64,000 bases of DNA, from positions 1,061,501 through 1,125,500 of the forward strand of contig CP119315.1 of assembly GCA_029202845.1 (NCBI GenBank). The letters are read 5' to 3'. The position numbers and the translations under genes were made by a program. The DNA is from Candidatus Sphingomonas colombiensis. GTDB taxonomy: Bacteria; Pseudomonadota; Alphaproteobacteria; Sphingomonadales; Sphingomonadaceae. Below, piece after piece: positions 52,957 to 62,281 of the stretch (the stretch's first letter is position 1; every line of letters begins with the position of its first letter). The notes below the pieces were generated by a model that did no database searches, had not been told where the DNA came from, and saw nothing but the letters and a program-made list of their open reading frames with translations.

Positions 52957-53427
52957 TCAACGCAATTGGTAATGATCCGCGAGCCGATCGAGCGCCAGTG
53001 TGAGCACCACCCGCCCCGATCGCGTCGGCCAGCCCAGCGCGCGCTCGGCTTCGGGCAGCCGCTCGCCGGCGCAGACGACACGCCACAATATATCGGAGAG
53101 CCCGCTCCCCACGCCGCCGATCGCGGCGTCGAAGCGCCGTTTCGCCGCGATCTTCGCCATCGTCGGGTCCGCGCCATCGCCCCCGCCGCCATCGACGCGC
53201 TGCACACCCCAGCGCATCGTCGTCGCGGGGGCGATCGCGGCGCGCTCATAATCGCCGCGCAACCGCTCCCCCGCCTCATATTGTCGCGCGTCGACCAGCC
53301 CGCGCGCGGCGAGCCATGACAATGGCGATTCGGCAAGGTTCGCGGTTACCGTCCGTCCGCGCCCACGTGCCGCACCGGGCTGAACAACACCCTGACCATC
53401 AATGACTTTTTCCACCAGTTCCTGCAT
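52957..53427 (-). CDS. DUF6456 domain protein
   Basis: A 156-residue protein matching the DUF6456 pattern: AESPLSWLAARGLVDARQYEAGERLRGDYERAAIAP then TMRWG.QRV and a C-terminal RVVLTLALDRLADHY helix. Found in many alphaproteobacteria; some members are linked to replication, but no function is sure. The second ATG at 53427 has GGAGG six bases upstream, better than the first one, which overlaps the site. Divergent from the XRE gene. Confidence 0.72.
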   Translation of the reverse strand: MQELVEKVIDGQGVVQPGAARGRGRTVTANLAESPLSWLAARGLVDARQYEAGERLRGDYERAAIAPATTMRWGVQRVDGGGGDGADPTMAKIAAKRRFDAAIGGVGSGLSDILWRVVCAGERLPEAERALGWPTRSGRVVLTLALDRLADHYQLR

Positions 53428-53489
53428 CGTCATCCTCCAGTCAGCGAATCATCACTTGCCATAACGGACGGTTTGTAGGACATGGATAA

Positions 53490-53502
53490 AACCAATTTGG
53501 TT
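53490..53502. promoter_or_regulatory. Palindrome before the XRE gene
   Basis: AACCAA-T-TTGGTT is a perfect 13-base inverted repeat that ends 11 bases before the ATG of the XRE regulator. It lies in the 86-base gap to the divergent DUF6456 gene. Such an element would suit autoregulation by an XRE dimer. The binding is an inference. Confidence 0.45.
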
Positions 53503-53513
53503 AGGAAAGCGAT

Positions 53514-54077
53514 ATGATCACCGCCATTCGCGAAGTGCGCCGCGCCAAGGGGCTGACGCTGGAGGAGGTCGGTCGCCGTTGCTTCCCGCCAACCACCGCG
53601 CAGACGATCGGGCGGCTCGAAATGGGCACGCGCACCGTATCGGTCGCGTGGCTCAATCGCATCGCCGCCGCGCTGGAGGTGGATGCAAGCGATCTGGTCT
53701 CGCTGCCCGAGCGGGGCGACCTCGCGGTCGCGGCGACGCTGGGGCCGGATGGCGCCCATGCGCCGCGCCGGTCAGCGCGGATCGTGTCGCCACAGCCATC
53801 GCCCGGTGCCGTCGCCGTCACGGTCGCCGCCGGGACGGGCGATTATCGCGCGGGCGACGAAATATGGTGCGACATGCTCGCGCCCGATGCCTTTGCCGGC
53901 GCGCTCAACCGTGACGTATTGGCGCCGCTCCCCGCCGGCCGGTTCGTGTTCGGGCGATTGATCGCGGCGGGGGCGAAAGAGATCACCATCCTGCCGCTCT
54001 CCGCGGGGGCGAAATCGCAAACCATCGCCGATGCCGCATGGATCGCCTGCGCCGCGCGGCTGGTGCGCGCGCTTTGA
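53514..54077 (+). CDS. XRE-type HTH regulator with S24-like C-terminal half
   Basis: A 187-residue protein. N-terminal XRE helix-turn-helix (residues about 3-57): IREVRRAKGLTLEEVGRRCFPPTTAQTIGRLEMGTRTVSVAWLNRIA, then ASDLV. The C-terminal part (DYRAGDEIWCDMLAPDAFAGALNRDVLAPLPAGRFVFGRLIA) resembles the beta-rich half of LexA/CI-type S24 proteins without visible Ser/Lys catalytic residues. AGGAAAG precedes the ATG. It faces the DUF6456 gene and is likely autoregulated. Confidence 0.8.
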   Translation: MITAIREVRRAKGLTLEEVGRRCFPPTTAQTIGRLEMGTRTVSVAWLNRIAAALEVDASDLVSLPERGDLAVAATLGPDGAHAPRRSARIVSPQPSPGAVAVTVAAGTGDYRAGDEIWCDMLAPDAFAGALNRDVLAPLPAGRFVFGRLIAAGAKEITILPLSAGAKSQTIADAAWIACAARLVRAL

Positions 54078-54084
54078 CAGGCGC

Positions 54085-54786
54085 TCAGCGCGCGCCCGGC
54101 CCGAACCGGGCGATCAGATCATAATGCGCGCCCAGGAAATGCTGCCGGACGAAGGTGATGCCCGCCTCGCCGCGCCAGGTCGAACGCTCGATAACCAGAC
54201 AGGGCGCACCGGTTCCCACGCCGAGCCGCTCCGCGATGACGCCCTGCGCGCCATCGGCGGCGATCCGTGTTTCCGCCTCCGTCCACGGCACATGATTGAG
54301 CAGCCAGGTGCCGGGAGAAATGGCGTCGAACGGCTCGTCCGCCGCCGTCGGCACGCTGGCGAGGCTAACCAGCCGTTGCTCCGCCGCCAGCGGCAGCCCA
54401 TCGGCAAGATGCACGCCATCTAGCTGGAGCAATTGCCCCTTTCCCGCCAGCGCGCGTTCGGCGGCTGTGCGCGGCGCACGCACCTGCCGCTCGGCAAGGT
54501 GATAGACATAGCTTTGCCCGCGCGCCGCCACCTGCTGCGCCAGATCGGGAATATCGAGCACCACCGAATGGACGCGCGGGCGGCTGACGAAGGTGCCGGC
54601 GCGTTTGCGCCGATCGATCAGCCCGCGCCGCGAAAGCTCGCCCAGCGCCTTGCTCACCGTCATCCGCGAACAGCCATAGCGCTGCATCAATTCCTGCTCG
54701 ACCGGCAGCCGCGCGCCCGCCGCCAACGTGCCGGACAGGATATCCGCCGCGATCTCGCCCACGATCCGCGCGTGAAGCGAACTCAT
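54085..54786 (-). CDS. hutC: Histidine utilisation repressor (GntR/HutC)
   Basis: A 233-residue GntR-family repressor of the HutC subfamily. Winged-helix domain: RIVGEIAADILSGTLAAGARLPVEQELMQRYGCSRMTVSKALGELSRRGLIDRRKRAGTFV. The rest is the UTRA effector domain, which senses urocanate in HutC. It overlaps hutF by four bases. The HutC-type palindrome at 56156-56173 between hutF and hutI is its likely target. Confidence 0.92.
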   Translation of the reverse strand: MSSLHARIVGEIAADILSGTLAAGARLPVEQELMQRYGCSRMTVSKALGELSRRGLIDRRKRAGTFVSRPRVHSVVLDIPDLAQQVAARGQSYVYHLAERQVRAPRTAAERALAGKGQLLQLDGVHLADGLPLAAEQRLVSLASVPTAADEPFDAISPGTWLLNHVPWTEAETRIAADGAQGVIAERLGVGTGAPCLVIERSTWRGEAGITFVRQHFLGAHYDLIARFGPGAR

Positions 54787-56132
54787 GCGAGCAGCGCACG
54801 CACGGTATTGGCGTAGCGCCGCGCGATCGCCGCGCGCGCGCTATGCCGTCCGCCCGCCACCCGCTTCACGCCGCGCCGCCAGACGCAGTCGATCGCCCCG
54901 CGTGCGCTCGCGAAAACAAGCGCATCGGTCAGCGCCGCGCCACCGCGCGCGACCAGCGCGGGATGATCGGACGCGAGCGAGACGATATCCGCCGCATTGC
55001 CCGCCGCGATCCCGCTCGCCGCGCCCAGCGCCTGTGCGCCGCCGTCCACCGCCGCGCGCCACAGGGCATCGCCGGTCGATCCGCCGCCGCCGAGCAGATT
55101 ACGCGCGCGCCGCTCAAGCCTCTGGCCATATTCGAGTAGCCGCAATTCCTCCGCCGCATCGATCAGCACGTTCGAATCCGATCCCACGCCAAAGCGGCCA
55201 CCGGCGGCGCGGAAATCCACCGCCGGGAAGATCCCGTCGCCCAGATTGGCCTCGGTGATCGGGCACAGCCCCGCGATCGCCCCCGATCGCGCCAGCCGCG
55301 TGGTTTCCTCCCCCGTCATGTGCGTCGCATGGACGAGGCACCAGCGCGCGTCCACCGCCGCATGATCGAGCAACCATTCGATCGGCCGCGCGCCGCTCCA
55401 CGCGATGCAATCCTCCACCTCGCGTAGTTGCTCCGCGATATGGATATGGATCGGCGCATCGGGCGCCATCGCCTCCAGCGCGGCCAGTTCGTCGGGCGTC
55501 ACCGCGCGCAGCGAATGCGGCGCGACCCCCACCACCGCATCGGGCAGCGCGCGGCACGCCGTGCGCGCGCCTTCCAGCAGCGCGGCAAAGCCATCGAGAT
55601 CATGTGCGAACCGCGCCTGCCGTTCGCCCAGCGCCGCGCCGCCGAACCCGCCGTGCGCGTAGAATACCGGCAGGTGGGTGAGTGCGATCCCGGTCTCCAC
55701 CGCAGCCGCCGCTACGCCCTCGCTCATCGCCGCGCGGTTCGCATAAGGCGCGCCATCGGGGGCGTGGTGGAGGTAGTGGAATTCGCCGACGCGGGTGAAT
55801 CCCGCCTCCAGCATTTCGACATAGGCCATCGCCGCGATCGCCAGCAGGTCATCGGGCGAAACGCGCGTGGCGAAGCGATACATCACCTCGCGCCACGTCC
55901 AGAAACTGTCGTCACCCGGCCCCGCGACTTCCGCCAGCCCGGCCATCCCGCGCTGGAACGCGTGGCTGTGCAGGTTCGGCATTCCCGGCAGTGCGGCCGC
56001 GTGGCGCTCGTCGCCCGGTTGCGCCGCGACGTCGCATTGAACCGAGGCGATCACGCCGTGCGCGATCGTCACGCGCACGTCTCGCGCCCAGCCATCGGGC
56101 AGCATCGCTTCGGCAAAGTGCAGCGTCGTCAC
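54783..56132 (-). CDS. hutF: Formimidoylglutamate deiminase
   Basis: A 449-residue amidohydrolase that converts N-formimino-glutamate to N-formyl-glutamate. Metal motif MPNLHSHAFQRGMAGLAE, GVGEFHYLHH-type EFHYLHH, GVAPHSLRAV, IHIHIAEQLREVEDC, LVHATH and GVGSDSNVLIDAAEELRLLEY are all standard for HutF. The GTG at 56132 has AGGAGA six bases upstream; a longer frame upstream adds eight residues. Read in a unit with hutC. Confidence 0.93.
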   Translation of the reverse strand: MTTLHFAEAMLPDGWARDVRVTIAHGVIASVQCDVAAQPGDERHAAALPGMPNLHSHAFQRGMAGLAEVAGPGDDSFWTWREVMYRFATRVSPDDLLAIAAMAYVEMLEAGFTRVGEFHYLHHAPDGAPYANRAAMSEGVAAAAVETGIALTHLPVFYAHGGFGGAALGERQARFAHDLDGFAALLEGARTACRALPDAVVGVAPHSLRAVTPDELAALEAMAPDAPIHIHIAEQLREVEDCIAWSGARPIEWLLDHAAVDARWCLVHATHMTGEETTRLARSGAIAGLCPITEANLGDGIFPAVDFRAAGGRFGVGSDSNVLIDAAEELRLLEYGQRLERRARNLLGGGGSTGDALWRAAVDGGAQALGAASGIAAGNAADIVSLASDHPALVARGGAALTDALVFASARGAIDCVWRRGVKRVAGGRHSARAAIARRYANTVRALLA

Positions 56133-56155
56133 GACGGTCTCCTGATCGCGTCGCA

Positions 56156-56173
56156 ATAATGTCTATACATTAT
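56156..56173. promoter_or_regulatory. Putative HutC operator between hutF and hutI
   Basis: ATAATGT-CTAT-ACATTAT is an 18-base perfect inverted repeat. Its core GTCTATAC fits the GT-N-TA-N-AC consensus of the HutC subfamily of GntR regulators. It lies between the two divergent hut starts (56132 and 56199), so one bound repressor dimer could block both units. Confidence 0.75.
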
Positions 56174-56198
56174 GGCCGCGCACTGCAATGATGCGCCG

Positions 56199-57389
56199 AT
56201 GGCTGACCGTCTGTGGACCAACGCCCGACTCGCGACGATGACCGGCCCCGGCCTTGGCATCGTGGAGGATGGCGCAATCGCCTGCGCCAGGGGCGCGATC
56301 ATCTATGCCGGCCCCGCCGCCGATGCGCCGCCCGCGCGCGAGACGATCGATTGCGCCGGGCGCTGGATCACGCCGGGGCTGATCGATTGCCACACGCATC
56401 TCGTCCACGCCGGGGATCGCGCGCATGAGTTCGAGCTGCGGCTGGCGGGCGCATCCTATGAGGAGATCGCGCGCGCCGGCGGCGGGATCGTCTCGACGAT
56501 GCGCGCCACCCGCGCTGCGAGCGAGGATGCGCTGGTCGCCGCCGCGCTCCCCCGGCTCGACGCACTGATTGCGGAAGGCGTGACGACGATCGAGATCAAA
56601 TCGGGTTACGGCCTCGAACTCGATAGCGAAGCGCGGATGCTGCGCGCCGCGCGCCGGCTGGGCGCGGAACGCGATGTCGCCGTCGCCACCACCTTCCTCG
56701 GCGCGCACGCGCTGCCGCCGGAATATGCCGGCGATGCGGACGGCTATATCACGCAGGTCTGCGACGTGATGCTCCCCGCGATCGCGCGCGAAGGGCTGGC
56801 CGATGCGGTCGACGCCTTTTGCGAGGGGATCGGCTTCACCCCCGCACAGACCGAGCGCGTATTCACCGCCGCCGCGCGCTTCGCGCTGCCGGTGAAGCTC
56901 CACGCCGAGCAGCTCTCCAATCTCCACGGCGCGGCGCTCGCCGCGCGCCATGGCGCGCTGTCCGCCGATCACCTTGAACATCTCGATCAAGCCGGCGTCG
57001 CGGCGATGGCCGCCGCCGGCACAGTCGCCACCCTGCTCCCCGGCGCTTACTATTTCACCCGCGAGAGCAAATTGCCCCCCATCGCCGCGTTGCGCGCCGC
57101 CGCCGTGCCGATCGCGATCGCCACCGATTGCAACCCCGGCACCTCGCCACTCACCTCGCTGCTGCTCGCGCTCAACATGGCGGCGACCTGCTTCCGCCTG
57201 ACGGTGGACGAGGCGCTGCGCGGCGTCACCGTCAACGCCGCCCGCGCATTGGGCCGCGACGACACGATCGGCACGCTCGAACCCGGCAAGCAATGCGACC
57301 TCGCGATCTGGGACATCCAGCGCCCGGCCGAGCTTGTCTATCGCATCGGTTTCAACCCGCTTCACACCCGCATTCGGAGAGGCAAGTGA
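56199..57389 (+). CDS. hutI: Imidazolonepropionase
   Basis: A 396-residue zinc amidohydrolase that opens imidazolone-5-propanoate to N-formimino-glutamate. ITPGLIDCHTHLVHAGDRAHEFELRL, TTIEIKSGYGLELDSE, LHAEQLSNLHGAAL, HLEHLDQAGVAAMA and TDCNPGTSPLTSLLLALNMA are the standard motifs. The ATG at 56199 gives MADRLWTN; an earlier ATG would add nine residues and overlap the operator side. Overlaps hutH by four bases. Confidence 0.95.
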   Translation: MADRLWTNARLATMTGPGLGIVEDGAIACARGAIIYAGPAADAPPARETIDCAGRWITPGLIDCHTHLVHAGDRAHEFELRLAGASYEEIARAGGGIVSTMRATRAASEDALVAAALPRLDALIAEGVTTIEIKSGYGLELDSEARMLRAARRLGAERDVAVATTFLGAHALPPEYAGDADGYITQVCDVMLPAIAREGLADAVDAFCEGIGFTPAQTERVFTAAARFALPVKLHAEQLSNLHGAALAARHGALSADHLEHLDQAGVAAMAAAGTVATLLPGAYYFTRESKLPPIAALRAAAVPIAIATDCNPGTSPLTSLLLALNMAATCFRLTVDEALRGVTVNAARALGRDDTIGTLEPGKQCDLAIWDIQRPAELVYRIGFNPLHTRIRRGK

Positions 57390-58913
57390 TCGTTCTTCTA
57401 CCCGGCCATGTCCCGCTGGCCGACTGGCGCAATATCTATCGCGGCGCGCCCGCCAAGCTCCACCACAGCGCCGCCCCGCGCATCGCCGAAAGCGCCGCCG
57501 CGGTCGCGCGGATCATCGCGCGGCATCAGCCGGTCTATGGCATCAACACCGGCTTCGGAAAGCTCGCCAGCGTCAAGATCGGCGATGACGATCTCGCGAC
57601 GCTCCAGCGCAATATCGTGCTGAGCCACGCGGCCGGCGTCGGCACGCCATCTCCGGCGGGCGTGGTGCGGCTAATGCTCGCGCTCAAGCTCGCCAGCCTC
57701 GGCGTGGGCGCGTCCGGCGTGCGGCCGGAGACGATCGCGCTGCTGGAGGCGATGCTGGCGCAAGACCTGTTGCCGGTGATCCCGTGCCAGGGCTCGGTCG
57801 GCGCGTCGGGCGATCTCGCCCCGCTTGCGCACATGGCCGCGACGATGATCGGCGAAGGCGAGATCGTCGCACACGGCGAAACCCTCCCCGCCGCCGAAGC
57901 GCTCGCCCGCGCCGGCCTGGCCCCGCTGGAGCTTGGCCCGAAAGAGGGGCTGGCGCTGCTCAACGGCACGCAATTCTCCACCGCGAACGCGCTCGCCGGA
58001 TTGTTCGAGACGGAGCGTGTTTTTCAGGCCGCGCTCATCACCGGCGCGCTTTCGACCGAGGCCGCCAAAGGCTCCGATGCGCCGTTCGATCCGCGCATCC
58101 ACAGCTTGCGCGGCCACGCCGGGCAGATCGCGGTCGGCGATGCGTTGCGCGGGCTGATGGCCGGCAGCGCGATCCGCGCCAGCCACCGCGAGAACGATCC
58201 GCGCGTGCAGGATCCCTATTGCCTGCGCTGCCAGCCGCAGGTGATGGGCGCCGCGCTGGACATATTGCGTCAGGCCGCCACGACGCTCACCACCGAAGCG
58301 AACGGGGTGAGCGACAATCCGCTGATCTTCCCCGAAACCGACGAGGCGTTGTCGGGCGGCAATTTCCATGCCGAGCCCGTCGCCTTCGCCGCCGACATGA
58401 TCGCGCTCGCCATCTGCGAGATCGGCTCGCATTTCGGAGCGCCGCGTCGCGATGCTGGTCGATCCGGCCTTGTCGGGCCTGCCGGCATTCCTCACGCCCC
58501 GGCCCGGCCTCAATTCCGGCTTCATGATCCCGCAGGTGACGGCGGCGGCGCTGGTCAGCGAGAACAAGCAGCGCGCCTATCCCGCCTCGGTCGATTCGAT
58601 CCCCACCTCGGCCAATCAGGAGGATCATGTCTCGATGGCGGCGCACGGGAGCCGCCGATTGCTGGCGATGGCCGCCAATGCCGCCAATGTGATCGGGATC
58701 GAGGCATTGGCCGCCGCGCAGGGCTGCGACTTCCACGCCCCGCTCGCATCCTCGGCCACGCTGGAGGCAGCGCGCGCCGCGATCCGCGCCCAGGTGCCGA
58801 CGCTCGACAATGATCGTCACTTCTCACCGGATATGCTGAAGGCGACCGAATTGGTGACATCGGGCGCACTGGCCGCCGCCAGCGGCTTCGCATTGCCGGG
58901 CGTCGTGACGTGA
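57386..58913 (+). pseudogene. hutH: Histidine ammonia-lyase, one-base insertion
   Basis: Two frames join into a full-length enzyme of about 508 residues. The first (GTG 57386 with CGGAGAGG upstream) has the MIO-forming ASG in GSVGASGDLAPLAHMAAT, NTGFGKLASVKI and LNGTQFSTANALA. The second starts with SERRVAMLVDPALSGLPAFL and ends FALPGVVT. An extra A at 58431 in ATCGGCTCGCATTTCGG (normal: TCG CTT TCG) breaks the frame. Histidine would not be converted to urocanate if real. Everything else is intact. Confidence 0.88.
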
Positions 58914-59704
58914 GCGACTTCCTTCACGTCCATCGCGGTGCGGCGCCGCTGATCGTCGCCATGCCGCACACCGGCACCGATCTCGCCGGGCTGGACGCGC
59001 ACTTCGCTTCGCCATGGCTCGCGCGGCGTGACGCGGATTGGCACATCGACAAGCTCTACGCCTTCGCCATCGACCGTGGCGCGACGATCGTCCGCACTGG
59101 CATCTCGCGCAGCGTGATCGACGTGAATCGCGATCCCTCGGGCGCATCGCTCTATCCGGGGCAGGCGACGACCGAGCTTTGCCCGACCACCACCTTCGAC
59201 GGCGAGCCGCTCTATATCGGCGCGGGCCCCGACGAGGGCGAGATCGCGCGCCGCCGTGCCGCATTCTTCGATCCCTACCACACCGCGCTCGCGGCCGAGA
59301 TCGCGCGACTGCGCGCGGCGCGCCCGCGCGTCGTGCTCTACGACGCGCATTCGATCCGCAGCCGCATTCCGCGCCTGTTCGACGGCGAACTGCCGCAGTT
59401 CAACATCGGCACCAATAATGACGCGACCTGCGATCCCGCGCTGACCGCCGCCGTCTCCGCCGCCTGCTCCCGCGACCGGATCGTCAACGGCCGCTTCAAG
59501 GGCGGCTGGACGACGCGCCATTACGGCCAGCCGTCGCAGGGCGTCCACGCGATCCAGATGGAACTCGCCATCCGCGGCTACGCGCCCGAGCCGGATGCGC
59601 CGGACGAGGCCAACTGGCCCCCCGCCTTCGATCCCGCCTACGCCGCGCCGCTGACCGAAACGCTGCGCAACGTCCTCAACGCCTGTCTGGATTTCGCGCA
59701 ATGA
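58910..59704 (+). CDS. hutG: N-formylglutamate deformylase
   Basis: A 264-residue formylglutamate amidohydrolase (HutG of the five-step pathway; not the arginase-like type). VAMPHTGTDLAGLDA, DWHIDKLYAF, VIDVNRDPSGASLYPGQATTELCPT, YDAHSIRSRIPRLFDG and the C-terminal GVHAIQMELAIRGY are typical. It hydrolyses formylglutamate to glutamate and formate, the step after hutF. GTG start in a four-base overlap with hutH; overlaps hutU by four bases. Confidence 0.93.
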   Translation: MSDFLHVHRGAAPLIVAMPHTGTDLAGLDAHFASPWLARRDADWHIDKLYAFAIDRGATIVRTGISRSVIDVNRDPSGASLYPGQATTELCPTTTFDGEPLYIGAGPDEGEIARRRAAFFDPYHTALAAEIARLRAARPRVVLYDAHSIRSRIPRLFDGELPQFNIGTNNDATCDPALTAAVSAACSRDRIVNGRFKGGWTTRHYGQPSQGVHAIQMELAIRGYAPEPDAPDEANWPPAFDPAYAAPLTETLRNVLNACLDFAQ

Positions 59705-61362
59705 CCCGTCTCGATCCCACCCGCGTCATCAAAGCCCGCCACCGGCACCACGCTTTCCGCCAAAAGCTGGCTGACCGAAGCGCCGCTTGCGGATGCTGAT
59801 GAACAACCTTCACCCCGACGTGGCCGAACGGCCCGAGGAACTCGTCGTCTATGGCGGGATCGGCCGCGCGGCGCGCGATTGGGAAAGCTACGACAAGATC
59901 GTCGAGACCCTGCGCCGGCTGGAGGATGATCAGACGCTGCTGATCCAGTCCGGCAAGCCGGTCGGCGTGTTCCGCACCCATAAGCGATGCGCCGCGCGTG
60001 CTGCTCGCCAACAGCAACCTCGTGCCGAAATGGGCGAATTGGGAGCATTTCGACGAATTGGATCGCAAGGGTCTGGCGATGTACGGCCAGATGACCGCCG
60101 GTTCGTGGATCTATATCGGCACGCAGGGCATCGTGCAGGGCACCTATGAGACGTTCGTCGAAATGGGCCGCCAGCACTATAACGGCGATCTCTCGGGCAA
60201 ATGGCTGCTCACCGCCGGGCTTGGCGGGATGGGCGGCGCGCAGCCGCTCGCGGCGGTGATGGCGGGCGCCTCGTGTCTTGCGATCGAATGCCAGCAGAGC
60301 CGGATCGAGATGCGGCTGCGCACCGGCTATCTCGATCGCGCCACGACCAGCCTCGATGAGGCGCTGGAGATCATCGCCACTGCCACGGCGCCGGTTTCGG
60401 TCGGCCTGCTCGGCAATGCGGCGGAATTGCTGCCGGAGATGTACGCGCGCGGCGTCCGCCCCGATCTGCTGACCGATCAGACGAGCGCGCACGATCCGGT
60501 CAACGGCTATCTCCCCGCCGGCTGGACGGTCGAGCGCTGGATCGCCACGCGTGAGCAGGATCCGGCAACCGTCGCCGCCGCCGCCAAGACGTCAATGGCG
60601 CGGCATGTGCAGGCGATGCTGGCGTTTCAGGCCGCCGGCGTGCCGACGGTCGATTATGGCAACAACATCCGCCAGGTCGCGTTCGACGCGGGGGTGAAGG
60701 ACGCCTTCGCCTTCCCCGGCTTCGTGCCCGCCTATATCCGTCCGCTGTTCTGTCGCGGCATCGGTCCGTTCCGCTGGGTCGCGCTGTCGGGCGATCCCGA
60801 GGATATCTATCGCACCGACGCCAAGGTGAAGGAGCTGCTGCCCGACAACAAACACCTCCACCGCTGGCTCGATATGGCCCGCGATCGGATACACTTCCAA
60901 GGCCTCCCCGCCCGCATCTGCTGGGTCGGGTTGGGCGACCGGCAACGGCTCGGTCTCGCCTTCAACGCGATGGTGGCGCGAGGCGAGTTGAAGGCGCCCG
61001 TGGTGATCGGCCGCGATCATCTCGATTCCGGCTCGGTCGCCTCCCCCAATCGTGAAACGGAGGCGATGCGAGACGGATCGGATGCTGTGTCCGATTGGCC
61101 GTTGCTCAACGCGCTGCTCAATACCGCCTCCGGCGCGACATGGGTTTCGCTGCACCACGGCGGCGGCGTGGGCATGGGTTACTCGCAACATTCAGGGATG
61201 GTGATCGTCGCGGACGGCACACCGGAAGCGGCGCGACGACTGGAGCGCGTGTTGTGGAACGATCCCGCGAGCGGCGTGATGCGTCACGCCGACGCCGGTT
61301 ATGATATCGCGCTGGGTTGCGCACGAGATAAACAACTGGATCTTCCGGCAATTCTAGCCTGA
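59701..61362 (+). pseudogene. hutU: Urocanate hydratase with three one-base insertions near the start
   Basis: The protein rebuilds to about 553 residues with NAD-binding GLGGMGGAQPLAAVMAGASC, QTSAHDPVNGYLPAGW and SLHHGGGVGMGYSQHSGM. After MTRLDPTRVIKA three single insertions interrupt it: G at 59738, G at 59789 and C at 59985, spaced about 50 and 200 bases. Together they add three bases, so the ATG and the long 3' part are in the same frame, but the region between is out of frame and has a stop at 59797. From 59998 on the frame is intact for 454 codons. Confidence 0.88.
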
Positions 61363-61389
61363 TCTCACTTTATCGACTGCATCTTTCGT

Positions 61390-61418
61390 CGCCGCGCTCA
61401 ATCGCGGCGGCTTTTTTT
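61390..61418 (+). terminator. Intrinsic terminator of the hut operon
   Basis: CGCCGCG (61390-61396) pairs with CGCGGCG (61403-61409), loop CTCAAT, and is followed by GC and seven T (61412-61418). It lies 27 bases after the hutU stop. Confidence 0.9.
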
Positions 61419-61780
61419 GCAGTTGGGCAAAGCCGACTGGATCGGCGATACCGGCCGCTTTGAAATATTTCAGCGCTGCAACATTTGCTTAAAATATATT
61501 CTTCGAACTGCGCGCCGCGATGAGCCGCTATGCAGCAAACCTGTCAACGATGACAGATTTCTCTCCGATAATGCGCATTGTTAACGTGATAGGGAAATCG
61601 TCGAGCTCTTCACTCGTCACAATAGAGATTCGCCCGACGTGATTTCAGCTCCTGGAATATCTGTATGAAGAGAATTGTTCTTGATTTTGGACAATAGTGC
61701 TTACCGCTTTGCTCTGGCGAGATATTGACGAATGAACGCTCGCTGCTATTGACACGTCCACAAATTCGCAGGAGCGCCAT

Positions 61781-62281
61781 ATGTCAGAAGAAACCGTCGA
61801 CACGAACACGGTCGAGCTCGCCACCGAGTTGACCATCGCTTGGTTGTCCAACCCGAATACCCGCGCATCGGGCGAAGATGTGCCGGCGTTCCTCAAGAAG
61901 ATGCATGAAGCGGTTGCCGGCCTCTCCACGGAAACCGAGTCGACCAGCCCGCCGGAAGTAACGGCGGAATATGTCCCGGCGGTGTCGGTACGTAAATCGC
62001 TTGCTTCCAAGGACTTCATCATCTCGATGATAGATGGCAAGCAGTATAAGACGCTCCGCCGCCATCTCGCCGGTCAGGGCCTTACTCCGGCGGAATATCG
62101 CCAGCGTTATGGGCTTAAGCCGGATTACCCGATGGTTGCCGAAAGCTATTCGGAAGCGCGCCGCGCGATGGCTAAAAAGATTGGCCTTGGCCGCAAACCG
62201 GGCATGAAGCGCAAGGCCGAAACCGAAAGCGCCCCATCCGGTCGCGGCCGTCGTAAAAACACGCCGCAGGCCGACGGCTGA
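61781..62281 (+). CDS. MucR/Ros-family regulator lacking the usual zinc-finger cysteine
   Basis: A 166-residue protein of the MucR/Ros family: N-terminal ELATELTIAWLSNPNTRASGEDVPAFLKKMHEAV, then VRKSLASKDFIIS followed by MIDGKQYKTLRRHLAGQGLTPAEYRQRYGLKPDYPMVA and EARRAMAKKIGLGRK. In most relatives the position before DGK..K.L.RHL is CLEDGK with one zinc-ligand Cys; here it is MIDGK. C-terminus basic. AGGAG lies 6 bases before the ATG. MucR-type proteins control exopolysaccharide and motility. The 418-base gap before it is AT-rich and holds the hut terminator; I see no gene. Confidence 0.85.
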   Translation: MSEETVDTNTVELATELTIAWLSNPNTRASGEDVPAFLKKMHEAVAGLSTETESTSPPEVTAEYVPAVSVRKSLASKDFIISMIDGKQYKTLRRHLAGQGLTPAEYRQRYGLKPDYPMVAESYSEARRAMAKKIGLGRKPGMKRKAETESAPSGRGRRKNTPQADG

